DNA from: JBBQXY01 sp051004815
GTDB taxonomy: Bacteria; Chloroflexota; Ktedonobacteria; Ktedonobacterales; Ktedonobacteraceae
NCBI GenBank assembly: GCA_051004815.1
Contig: JBPCJY010000170.1
Coordinates: forward strand, 1-28,188
Direction of reading: 5' to 3'
Length of the DNA stretch: 28,188 nt
Under the pieces are notes generated by a model, which was not told where the DNA came from, ran no database searches, and saw only the letters and a program-made list of their open reading frames with translations. Position 1 is the first letter of the stretch. Each line of letters starts with the position of its first letter. This document shows positions 8,018-14,535 of the stretch, one piece after another. The position numbers and the translations under genes are program-made.

Positions 8018-8584
8018 TTAATGGTGGTGCGCGGTTTGACTACCCATAAGAACGCAGCGTCCTTGGCGAGCAAATGTTGCCAATAGTTCCCCTTTGTCTA
8101 TCGCACCATTGTCCATACCATTGTCCTCAGCAACTGCAAAGACCCATTCATTCCATGTCATTTTATCAGTAAAAAGTGCCCAGGCAACGGGCGCAACTTG
8201 CGTTCGTGCGGCTCGCATAATCTCCAAAGCATCTTCAAACCCTGGCTCTAACTCATTAGTTGGTCGGAGACCTGAGGCAGTCAAAGCATCAAAGGTACGA
8301 ATCGAGCACACTTCCCCATCAACTATCTCACAGACAACTCCCAGCGACAATAGCTCCTGTTCCGCAGTAGTATTTACATCTGCCAGTATTTCCCATATGC
8401 CCACCACTAAACTACAGTGCGATGGTAACGCTAGAAGAAATACATCAATCTGCCGCTTATTCCAACCATGCCAGACATAGTTATTGCTGTTCTGCTCAAG
8501 CCGTAAAGCAGCGTCCAGAAACGGGCGAGCCGTTGCCCACAAAGGCGAATCTCCATCTATGACCACAAGTTCTTCCGCTAACAC
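8018..8584 (-). CDS. hypothetical protein upstream of galT
   Basis: 188 residues, GTG start at 8584 with GAAAGG at 8-nt spacing. No family was recognised. It appears soluble with no signal peptide, is rich in Trp and acidic residues (WHGWNKRQIDVF, DKMTWNEWVFAV), and ends in a His-rich tail (AHHH). It is likely the first gene of the galT-galK-dppA unit, with a 67-nt gap to galT. The composition suggests a small globular cytoplasmic protein. Confidence 0.7.
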   Translation of the reverse strand: MLAEELVVIDGDSPLWATARPFLDAALRLEQNSNNYVWHGWNKRQIDVFLLALPSHCSLVVGIWEILADVNTTAEQELLSLGVVCEIVDGEVCSIRTFDALTASGLRPTNELEPGFEDALEIMRAARTQVAPVAWALFTDKMTWNEWVFAVAEDNGMDNGAIDKGELLATFARQGRCVLMGSQTAHHH

Positions 8585-8643
8585 GCTAAGAGCCTTTCAA
8601 TAGAAGACAAGGAAACTTACCATAGCTATAGGAGCTTACTGTC

Positions 8644-8687
8644 ATTATATATCACCTATTATATGCAGTAGAGGGTGTATACAACAA
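8644..8687 (-). promoter_or_regulatory. candidate promoter(s) for the gal unit
   Basis: Read on the minus strand, there are TATAAT boxes at 8644-8649 and 8658-8663. The second is preceded by TTGTTG (8682-8687) at 18-bp spacing. This 190-bp divergent region is very AT-rich, so chance matches are possible. Confidence 0.4.
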
Positions 8688-8702
8688 CGACCACCACCAT
8701 GT

Positions 8703-8708
8703 TATAAT
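8703..8708 (+). promoter_or_regulatory. candidate -10 box for the small membrane protein gene
   Basis: TATAAT lies about 70 bp before ATG 8779, with no convincing -35 box at 16-18 bp. Confidence 0.35.
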
Positions 8709-8778
8709 GCAAGAAAGTGTTCTGTATAGCCAGCCAGGGTTTGCTTTTTTCGACGGTCCGCTTTGAGGATACTGCAAA

Positions 8779-9075
8779 ATGAATACTGCTATTCTTACAA
8801 CTTCTCTGGGAATCCTGGGTATTCTAGGAACCGCCGTATTAGTGAGCCTCGCAGTCAGGGTCATGTGGTTTTATCGCGGCAGCCGCCAATGGAGTTTTCG
8901 CTGGCATTGGCGCAACTGGCGCATGCTACAACTCTCAGCTATTGCCTGCTTCTTCTTTCTGGCTATGGCCGCCAGTTATGGTGTCTTAGGTGAAGTCCTG
9001 GCCTGGGTCTACCTGTTGGCCGCATTAAAAACCGGCACCTGGTGGCTACGCTGCGTCATCAACCGAAGAGCTTGA
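8779..9075 (+). CDS. small hydrophobic membrane protein, unknown
   Basis: 98 residues, ATG preceded by GAGGA. Hydrophobic segments at about residues 5-30, 50-66 and 68-88 are separated by an Arg/Trp-rich cytoplasmic-type loop (FYRGSRQWSFRWHWRNWR), giving two or three TM helices. It has no cysteine pair or other catalytic signature. It stands alone between the divergent gal unit and the convergent SDR gene. Confidence 0.7.
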   Translation: MNTAILTTSLGILGILGTAVLVSLAVRVMWFYRGSRQWSFRWHWRNWRMLQLSAIACFFFLAMAASYGVLGEVLAWVYLLAALKTGTWWLRCVINRRA

Positions 9076-9136
9076 ACACAGAGTGAAACCAACAAGTAAG
9101 AAATTTGTTACAGCCTCTAGTCCTTCCTGGTCACAT

Positions 9137-10012
9137 TTACACCACCACTAGCAGTTCCACAAACTTCGTACACACCTCCCACAATTGCCGTTGGAGAGAC
9201 TCATCATAGGAGATGGGTGCTGACTTTTTAGGTACGCTCCTCACAAAATAGCGACCTGTGACGTTCTCTATATCCGGCGAAGAAGCCAGGTAAAGAGATG
9301 TCTTTGCCCCCTCTTCCACACGAATACCAAGTCTAGAGAAGATGAGTTTTACCACAAAGCGCAAGGGGGGAATGAGATCGCGCTGCGCGATATTTGTTGC
9401 TACAAACCCTGGATGGAGACAATTGACAGTCACTCCTGTTCCTTCAAGCCTACGCGCCAGTTCATAGGTAGTTAGCACCAGGGCAAGTTTTGACTGTGAA
9501 TAGACGCGCATGGGGCGATATCTTCCCTTTGACTGCAAGTCGTCCAGCTTGATGTATCCCGCTGCTTGTGCATCCGAACTGACATTGATGATTCGTGCGG
9601 GCGCACTTGCTTTGATTACGTCTAGCAGCAGATTGGTAAGCAGAAAAGGGGCGAGACAGTTCACCGCGAAAGTCTTTTCCAGCCCATCGACTGTCTCTTG
9701 CCTGCGCAACATAAAGACACCCGCGTTATTGGTGAGACAATGCAATTGTGAGTAGCGTTGCTTAAAGGTCTCCGCGAGTTCGCGGATAGATTGCTGGGAA
9801 GACAAGTCGGCCAACAACAAATCGACGGCATCGTTGCCACTTTTTGCCTTGATCTCTTCCCTTGCCGCCTCGCCCCTGGCACTATCTCGACAAACCATGA
9901 CTACGGTTGCTCCCATGTGGGCAAGGCCAAGTGCTGTCTCCTTCCCAATGCCGGAATTGGCCCCAGTCACCAGGCAGATTTTCCCCTGCATACGCGTATT
10001 CGGTGCTACCAT
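9137..10012 (-). CDS. short-chain dehydrogenase/reductase, retinol-dehydrogenase-like
   Basis: 291 residues with a Rossmann fold. The cofactor loop is TGANSGIG (16-23) and NNAG is at 95-98. The catalytic pieces are VSS near 144-146, then Y171 and K175 (YSQSK). The segment CRDSARGEAA after beta-2 suits NADP(H), as in the RDH11-14/WWOX-like branch of classical SDRs. PGFVATN and a long C-terminal part follow. ATG at 10012 has AAAGGA upstream. It probably reduces or oxidises a hydrophobic alcohol or carbonyl; the substrate is unknown. It is a monocistronic unit. Confidence 0.9.
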   Translation of the reverse strand: MVAPNTRMQGKICLVTGANSGIGKETALGLAHMGATVVMVCRDSARGEAAREEIKAKSGNDAVDLLLADLSSQQSIRELAETFKQRYSQLHCLTNNAGVFMLRRQETVDGLEKTFAVNCLAPFLLTNLLLDVIKASAPARIINVSSDAQAAGYIKLDDLQSKGRYRPMRVYSQSKLALVLTTYELARRLEGTGVTVNCLHPGFVATNIAQRDLIPPLRFVVKLIFSRLGIRVEEGAKTSLYLASSPDIENVTGRYFVRSVPKKSAPISYDESLQRQLWEVCTKFVELLVVV

Positions 10013-10087
10013 GATAAAATCCTTTCCCGCTATCTTTTGCCTTATCGGCTATTTCATTTCGCTTTGGTTCGGCTATTTCGCTACTTT

Positions 10088-10097
10088 GTATAGTATA
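10088..10097 (-). promoter_or_regulatory. possible TetR half-site / -10 region upstream of the SDR gene
   Basis: GTATAGTAT (10088-10096) is identical to nine bases of the tetR operator arm at 910-918. On the minus strand the same stretch reads as TATACT at 10092-10097, a possible -10 box for the SDR gene 80 bp downstream. The -35 box is poor. This could be chance. Confidence 0.25.
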
Positions 10098-10167
10098 TGT
10101 CACTCAGAGCTTCCTTGCTAGCGTTGGTAATCTATGCTGTGGGAAAGTGATCAGGTCGGGTAAGCAA

Positions 10168-10199
10168 ATAAAAAAGGTGAACAGCAATTCTGTTCACCT
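10168..10199 (-). terminator. intrinsic terminator on the minus strand
   Basis: On the minus strand a perfect 10-bp stem (AGGTGAACAG / CTGTTCACCT, 5-nt loop) is followed directly by a T-rich run (TTTTTATTT). This is a textbook rho-independent terminator. It lies 55 nt after the stop of the small zinc-ribbon gene and so supports that gene. Confidence 0.85.
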
Positions 10200-10253
10200 G
10201 GCAAAGTATTTAGCTCTATATATTAACGTTCAAAAAGAGAGTTCATAGCTTTC

Positions 10254-10397
10254 TCAAGCACGATGACTGCATCTCTGACAAACCCACACCCCATCTAAAA
10301 TTGATCGCTGAAAGGGCATATTTTTATTACATTTTGAACAATACAGGACTCTGCCATCCGTCCACCGGGTTAACCAGTGCCATGAACGGGCTAACAT
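10254..10397 (-). CDS. 47-residue zinc-ribbon protein
   Basis: Small gene reading MLARSWHWLTRW...GRVLYCSKCNKNMPFQ...VWVCQRCSHRA. Two CxxC knuckles, C20/C23 and C40/C43, are separated by 16 residues, the layout of a compact zinc ribbon. The ATG at 10397 has a good RBS (AAAGGA, 8-nt spacing), and a stop in frame shortly upstream excludes a longer form. A promoter lies about 110 bp upstream and an intrinsic terminator 55 nt downstream, so all the parts of a one-gene transcript are present. The N-terminal part is Trp/Arg-rich (three Trp in the first 12 residues) and could contact nucleic acid or membrane. No named family was recognised. It may bind RNA, DNA or a protein partner. Confidence 0.75.
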   Translation of the reverse strand: MLARSWHWLTRWTDGRVLYCSKCNKNMPFQRSILDGVWVCQRCSHRA

Positions 10398-10506
10398 ACA
10401 AGGTATCCTTTCGATACATCACCACGTCCTCCGCCCCACATTCTGTAAAGAAACAGTATGTAAGTGGTAACGAGTTTAATACTATAAGAAACATTTATAT
10501 ATTGCT

Positions 10507-10536
10507 ATTATAGCATATTTTTGGTTATCTCATCAA
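10507..10536 (-). promoter_or_regulatory. promoter of the zinc-ribbon gene
   Basis: On the minus strand, TTGATG (10531-10536), an 18-bp spacer and TATAAT (10507-10512). The 5' leader would be about 100 nt. Confidence 0.55.
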
Positions 10537-10594
10537 GGGTGATGAGTGTATAGCAGGCGTTTGGAGATAAGGCTACCTGTGAGCGGGCTTGCCA

Positions 10595-10645
10595 GAGGTC
10601 CTGCCTGTCATCCTTCGCTTCACTCAGGATGACAGGCGGGACCTC
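10595..10645. repeat. 20-bp palindromic repeat (REP/MITE-like)
   Basis: The arms 10595-10614 and 10626-10645 are complementary over 20 bp with a single G-U position, around an 11-nt loop (TCGCTTCACTC). The core, TGTCATCCT ... AGGATGACA, is a type of palindrome that tends to be dispersed in intergenic regions. Copy number cannot be checked here. It lies just outside the left bracket of the ATPase unit and points to local mobility. Confidence 0.7.
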
Positions 10646-10657
10646 CAAATGTCTGAA

Positions 10658-10692
10658 TGTATAGGGCAGCGTTTCTCAAAAGTTTTTTTACC
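10658..10692. repeat. left bracket of the ATPase unit: 9-bp direct repeat plus inverted repeat
   Basis: TGTATAGGG (10658-10666), a 4-nt gap, then GTTTCTCAAAAG followed by TTTTTTTACC (10671-10692). The mirror copy lies at 12093-12118 in inverted orientation, and TGTATAGGG recurs in direct orientation at 12124-12132. The layout resembles terminal inverted repeats with a target-site duplication, although the duplication is not directly adjacent. Confidence 0.6.
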
Positions 10693-10694
10693 TC

Positions 10695-10723
10695 TTGCTT
10701 GTTTGCTGAATCTATGGTATACT
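10695..10723 (+). promoter_or_regulatory. promoter of the leader/ATPase unit
   Basis: TTGCTT (10695-10700), 17 bp, TATACT (10718-10723), immediately inside the left inverted repeat. The unit therefore carries its own promoter. Confidence 0.6.
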
Positions 10724-10744
10724 AACTACGAGGAAAACTCCTTC

Positions 10745-10819
10745 ATGTCACCTCCGACAGACCCCAGCAAACCGTCTCCACCAACTCTCCCCCTCACCCA
10801 GAAAGGACTTCACCAATGA
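10745..10819 (+). CDS. 24-residue leader peptide coupled to the ATPase-like gene
   Basis: ATG at 10745, about 20 nt after the -10 box, with CGAGGAAAA upstream. It encodes a Pro/Ser/Thr-rich peptide ending KGLHQ. Its stop overlaps the next start (ATGA at 10816-10819), so the downstream gene is probably translationally coupled. It does not look like the displaced N-terminus of the ATPase, whose own N-terminal part matches its family. It may serve as a regulatory uORF. Confidence 0.5.
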   Translation: MSPPTDPSKPSPPTLPLTQKGLHQ

Positions 10820-12144
10820 CTTTCGAACCCCTCAGCGACCACTTCCCACACCCATCTGTCCCATCTGCTGCTCCTCCTCCTTGCTCGCCATCCGCACTTG
10901 TGCTCTCCGACATCCCCACTTCCCTTCTCAGCTGGCTGTGGCCCGCTCGCATTCCCCTCGGACATCTCACCCTGCTCGATGCCGCCCCCGGCTGCAACCC
11001 CTCCCCTTTGGCCCTCTCGCTCGCTGCCAGCATCTCCAGCGGCTCCCCACTTCCTGATGGGACTCCTACCCCTCAAGGCAATGTCCTCCTCTTCGCCCCC
11101 TATGACGGTGCCTCCGCGACCCTCAAACCACGTCTTGAGGCCGCAGGCGCCGATCCCGCCCACGTCGTGCTCTTGCGTCCCACCACCCCCACCTTCTCCC
11201 TTCCCCGCGACCTGCCTCAGTTAGCCGCCATCATCCGCTTCGTGGACACCCGTCTGCTCATCCTCGATCCCGCCAGTGCTATGGCCGGTCTCACCCGCTG
11301 CCTTCCCGCCCTGGCTGAACTGGCCCAGCAGACCAACTGCGCCATCCTGCTCATCCGCTCCCTCCGCACCCCCATCGCTGACCCCTTGCGCTCGCCTGCC
11401 CCACCTTCTCCTATCCTCGAGGCCATCCGTAGCCGCCTCCTGCTTACCCCCGATCCTGACAACGAGAACCACTGCCTCCTGCTCACCACCCACCATCTCC
11501 TCTGCCCACAACCCCCCATCCTCGCCTACGACACCCGCTTCTCCACCGAGGGCATCCCCACCCTGCACTGGCTCGGTGAACACGAGCGCGCCCACCTGGC
11601 ACGTCTCTGCACTGGCCCTGTCTCCTCCCCACACCGACAGGCCATCCTCCACTTCTTGCAGAACAGCCCCACTCCTCAACCCATCTCCGCCATCCTCACC
11701 GCCACCTGCTACGACCACGAAGCTGGCCGCAAAATGCTCATCCGCATGAAACTCGCTGGCGAACTGCACTCCCCTGCCCGTGGGCTCTACACCACCACCC
11801 ACCATCCCTCGCTCTCCGCGCCTCCTACCGCCACTTCCCCTGTCCCCAATGTCCCAACGCAAGGGCCGGATGAGATCGGGCGCGACGGCTCAGCTCCTCC
11901 CACCACTTCCTCTGTCTCCAATGTCCCAACCGTCCCACCATCCTCTCATCCCCCCGTAGAGGCCGATGTACCGTGCCCATCGCCGCACCCTGGCTACACC
12001 TGCCTGGGGAAGCAGGTAATACAGAGAATGACAGGGAACAGAGGGTGGCCACCCTTTGCCCCAGATTCTTCTCCTCCTCTGCCGTCGAAGGCGGTAAAAA
12101 AAGAGACTTTTGAGAAACCTTGGTGTATAGGGACATCCTGCTAA
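10816..12144 (+). CDS. RepA/RecA-like (AAA_25-type) P-loop protein with degenerate Walker A and C-terminal winged helix
   Basis: 442 residues. The ASCE fold of RegA/RSF1010 RepA-like ATPases is recognisable. It contains WPARIPLGHLTLLDAAPG, then GNVLLFAPYDGASATLKPRL (the position of the usual AEDD element), Walker B RLLILD (146-151) and the C-terminal strand pattern ILAYDTRF...PTLHWLGE. The P-loop, normally GxPGxGKS, here reads AAPGCNPS (56-63), so glycine and lysine are lost. The glutamate after the second strand is also gone, so ATP hydrolysis is unlikely. Residues 272-327 resemble a winged helix (AGRKMLIRMKLAGELHSPARGLYTT region). Residues 328-442 are a Pro/Ser-rich tail with a 72-bp imperfect duplication (11824-11858 and 11896-11930). 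The tail runs into hairpin-rich repeat DNA (11998-12017 and 12043-12054) and through the right inverted repeat. The coding strand is strikingly C-rich and G-poor. Confidence 0.65.
   Translation: MTFEPLSDHFPHPSVPSAAPPPCSPSALVLSDIPTSLLSWLWPARIPLGHLTLLDAAPGCNPSPLALSLAASISSGSPLPDGTPTPQGNVLLFAPYDGASATLKPRLEAAGADPAHVVLLRPTTPTFSLPRDLPQLAAIIRFVDTRLLILDPASAMAGLTRCLPALAELAQQTNCAILLIRSLRTPIADPLRSPAPPSPILEAIRSRLLLTPDPDNENHCLLLTTHHLLCPQPPILAYDTRFSTEGIPTLHWLGEHERAHLARLCTGPVSSPHRQAILHFLQNSPTPQPISAILTATCYDHEAGRKMLIRMKLAGELHSPARGLYTTTHHPSLSAPPTATSPVPNVPTQGPDEIGRDGSAPPTTSSVSNVPTVPPSSHPPVEADVPCPSPHPGYTCLGKQVIQRMTGNRGWPPFAPDSSPPLPSKAVKKETFEKPWCIGTSC
12093..12132. repeat. right bracket of the ATPase unit: inverted repeat plus 9-bp direct repeat
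   Basis: Read in reverse complement, 12093-12118 is GTTTCTCAAAAG, TCTC, TTTTTTTACC, i.e. the left inverted repeat with a 4-nt insertion. TGTATAGGG at 12124-12132 duplicates the left direct repeat. The ATPase-like reading frame passes through this bracket and stops just beyond it, so its last residues are repeat-derived. Confidence 0.6.
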
Positions 12145-12180
12145 CTATATGGCACTTATGCCAAAAAGGTCTGATGGCGG

Positions 12181-12186
12181 TATACT
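12181..12186 (+). promoter_or_regulatory. candidate -10 box upstream of the acyl-CoA synthetase gene
   Basis: TATACT about 45 bp before the preferred GTG start. No good -35 box is visible. Confidence 0.35.
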
Positions 12187-12229
12187 GAGTTATGACTGTT
12201 ACCCTATTTGCTCAATTGGAGGCGTACAG

Positions 12230-14371
12230 GTGAAGCACGCTCAGACTCTTACACCCGAACGGCTGCGAGTTTTTTTTCATCCGCGAAGTATTGCCCTCGT
12301 CGGAGCCACTGATTCCTCGCGCTGGTCTCTCACTACCTTGCAGAACTTGAAGATATTCGGCTTTGCAGGACCTATTTACTGTGTTAATCCCAATTATGAG
12401 GTCGTCCACGGAGAGCGTGCCATCAAACGACTCAGCGATCTACCAGCTGCGGTAGACCTCGCTTTTGTTATGGTATCCACGCAGCTGGTGTATCCAATCC
12501 TCCAGGAAGCCGCCGCAGTAGGAATTCGCAATGTCGTTATCTTGACTTCTGGCTTTAGTGAAATGGGCGGGCGCGGCCAGGAACTGGAGCAAAAGCTACT
12601 GACATTTGCGCAAGAGCACGACATGGTGGTGCTGGGGCCAAATGGGAATGGCTTCGTCAATGTAGTTAGCCAGATCATACCTTATGGACTGCCGATCCAG
12701 CCTCCACTAACGAAAGGGCCAGTGGGAGTAGTCCTGCAAAGTGGGGCATTGGCAAGTGCAGTAATCACACTGGCCCAAGCTCGCCATAGCGGTTTAAGTT
12801 TCCTGGTATCGATGGGAAACGAAACGATGATCTCCGCAACTGACGTAATAGACTACCTCATCGAAGATGAAGAGACACGCGTCATCGCCGTCTTCCTGGA
12901 AACGATCCGCCATCCCGCCATCTTTGCGCGTGTCGCACGGAAAGCACTGACACACAACAAGCCAATTGTGGCATTCAAGGTGGGCAAAAGCGTAAGCAGT
13001 GCAAAGGCTGCCATGGCTCACACCGGAGCACTGGTCGGCAACGACGCCTTGAACGACGCTGTGTTCAGGCAACTGGGCATCATTCGCGTGAACTCGTTAG
13101 AAGATTTGCTTATTACCAGCGAGGTGTTGGGATATAGCCCACCGCTTACAGGGCGACGGATGGGACTCGTCACGCCGTCGGGCGGCGCATGCGATATCCT
13201 CGCCGACAGCGCACACGAGGAAAACATCCAGTTACCGGATTTTGCTCCTGAAACAGTACGCGGCCTGCAACAGCTTTTGCCACAATTCTCAACCATTCAC
13301 AATCCCCTCGATGTCACAGGCTATATCGTGATAGAGCGCACCCTGCAACAGCAGGCACTACAGATAGTGATGAAAGACCCCGGCCTCGATTTCATTGTGT
13401 ACCTATCCGAGCCACCGCGTGTTGAACCGCCGCCACTGCAACTGGCACTATACATGGAACAATACAAAGCTCTCGGCAAGATGATCCATCAATCTCGTCT
13501 TCCCATCATCGTGCTATCCAATACCAGTATTGACCTGACACCTTTCGGACGTACTATCTCAGACGAAGCTGGCATTCACTTCGTTGGCGGGATGGAGCAC
13601 GGCATGAGGGCACTTGGCCACGCGTTGTGGTGGCACCAAACAGCACAACAAAGCACTGTACAGGCGCAGGAAAAGCCGCTTATCATATCACCTATAGATG
13701 TACCAGTGCCGCTAGAAGGAAACTGGTCAGAATATGCAGCACGCACCTTCTTACAGGCGCAAGGCATTCCCGTTGTGCCAGGGATGTTGGCAACTAACGC
13801 GGAGGAGGCGGTTCGTGCTGCCCAGACATACGGATTTCCCGTGGCAATGAAAATTTCGGCCAGCGATATTCCGCACAAAAGCGATGTAGGTGGTGTGATG
13901 CTCAATGTGGCAAACAAGGAGGATGTACGGCAAAGCTTTCACACGATGATGCACAATGTACAGGTTCATACACACAGTAGTACTATTGATGGTATACTGA
14001 TCAGTCCGATGCGCCCCGCGGGTATAGAGCTGCTGGTCGGCATCATAAACGATGCTTCGTGGGGACTGGCACTCGTCATTGGTTTAGGGGGCATCTGGAC
14101 AGAGATATTTAATGATACAAGCACAAGAATGTTACCTATTCAACGCGACGACATCAAAACCATGTTGTCCGAGTTGCGCGGGGCAGCTCTCTTACGCGGG
14201 GGACGCGGGCAACCGCCAGTCAATATCGAGCACCTCGCGGATAGTATCTTTCGCATCAGCCAGATCGCCCAAGGGCTACAAGGCCATCTTGAGACGCTGG
14301 AAATCAACCCGCTCCTGCTCCACGGCTCAAGCATCGAAGTGCTAGACGCATTGATAACATGGAAACAGTGA
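12230..14371 (+). CDS. ADP-forming acyl-CoA (acetyl-CoA-type) synthetase, fused alpha-beta subunits
   Basis: 713 residues from GTG 12230, which has an excellent RBS (GGAGG, 7-nt spacing); the frame is open to 12149 but that extension has no family match. Domains in order: CoA-binding Rossmann domain (FHPRSIALVGATDSS ... GPIYCVNPNY), two succinyl-CoA-synthetase-like flavodoxin domains (GPVGVVLQSGALASA), the phosphohistidine loop AHTGALVGND with its active-site His, then a C-terminal ATP-grasp_5 domain (FPVAMKISASDIPHKSDVGGV, LEINPLL). The enzyme interconverts acyl-CoA + ADP + Pi with acid + ATP + CoA, often acetate. No GNAT domain is attached, so it is not the Pat-type protein acetyltransferase. 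The acyl specificity is unknown. Confidence 0.9.
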   Translation: MKHAQTLTPERLRVFFHPRSIALVGATDSSRWSLTTLQNLKIFGFAGPIYCVNPNYEVVHGERAIKRLSDLPAAVDLAFVMVSTQLVYPILQEAAAVGIRNVVILTSGFSEMGGRGQELEQKLLTFAQEHDMVVLGPNGNGFVNVVSQIIPYGLPIQPPLTKGPVGVVLQSGALASAVITLAQARHSGLSFLVSMGNETMISATDVIDYLIEDEETRVIAVFLETIRHPAIFARVARKALTHNKPIVAFKVGKSVSSAKAAMAHTGALVGNDALNDAVFRQLGIIRVNSLEDLLITSEVLGYSPPLTGRRMGLVTPSGGACDILADSAHEENIQLPDFAPETVRGLQQLLPQFSTIHNPLDVTGYIVIERTLQQQALQIVMKDPGLDFIVYLSEPPRVEPPPLQLALYMEQYKALGKMIHQSRLPIIVLSNTSIDLTPFGRTISDEAGIHFVGGMEHGMRALGHALWWHQTAQQSTVQAQEKPLIISPIDVPVPLEGNWSEYAARTFLQAQGIPVVPGMLATNAEEAVRAAQTYGFPVAMKISASDIPHKSDVGGVMLNVANKEDVRQSFHTMMHNVQVHTHSSTIDGILISPMRPAGIELLVGIINDASWGLALVIGLGGIWTEIFNDTSTRMLPIQRDDIKTMLSELRGAALLRGGRGQPPVNIEHLADSIFRISQIAQGLQGHLETLEINPLLLHGSSIEVLDALITWKQ

Positions 14372-14422
14372 GGCAGTTAACCGTCTGCTTGCGGGCTATA
14401 GCACTCCACTAGCGTTATGCGC

Positions 14423-14428
14423 TATAAT
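14423..14428 (+). promoter_or_regulatory. candidate -10 box for the small Cys protein-mutY unit
   Basis: TATAAT in the 164-bp gap after the acyl-CoA synthetase gene. The -35 box is weak. No terminator hairpin of note precedes it. Confidence 0.4.
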
Positions 14429-14535
14429 GGTGATGGCTTCACTGTTTCAGCACGCAATACGCGGAAAGGGAACAAGTGAGGTAAGACCTTGCTCTGGCAC
14501 GGTCTACCAATTGAGAACAAGGAAGGTACAGAACA

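Larger units (their letters stand above)
10013..10744. other. 732-bp interval without long ORFs
   Basis: It is AT-rich on the left. In order it contains the SDR upstream region, a minus-strand intrinsic terminator, a 47-codon zinc-ribbon gene on the minus strand with its promoter, a 20-bp palindromic repeat, the left bracket repeats of the ATPase unit, and that unit's promoter. These are listed separately. Nothing recognisable remains in 10100-10165 or 10537-10594. Confidence 0.8.

Noticed and set aside
10301..10513. 70-codon plus-strand frame overlapping the zinc-ribbon gene
   Set aside because: It has no RBS or recognisable domain. The minus strand carries promoter, RBS, CxxC pairs and terminator.
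10589..10819. 76-codon plus-strand frame ending in the leader peptide
   Set aside because: It would be translated through the palindromic repeat and begin upstream of the promoter at 10695-10723. Only the last 24 codons have an RBS at a sensible place.
10745..10830. Leader peptide as a frameshifted N-terminus of the ATPase
   Set aside because: The ATPase frame already contains its family N-terminal strand region and has its own RBS. The leader shows no similarity to it.
11221..11862. 213-codon open frame on the minus strand opposite the ATPase-like gene
   Set aside because: Its Gly/Arg/Glu-rich low-complexity translation is the expected shadow of a C-rich coding strand. It has no RBS or family, while the plus-strand frame shows clear domain motifs.
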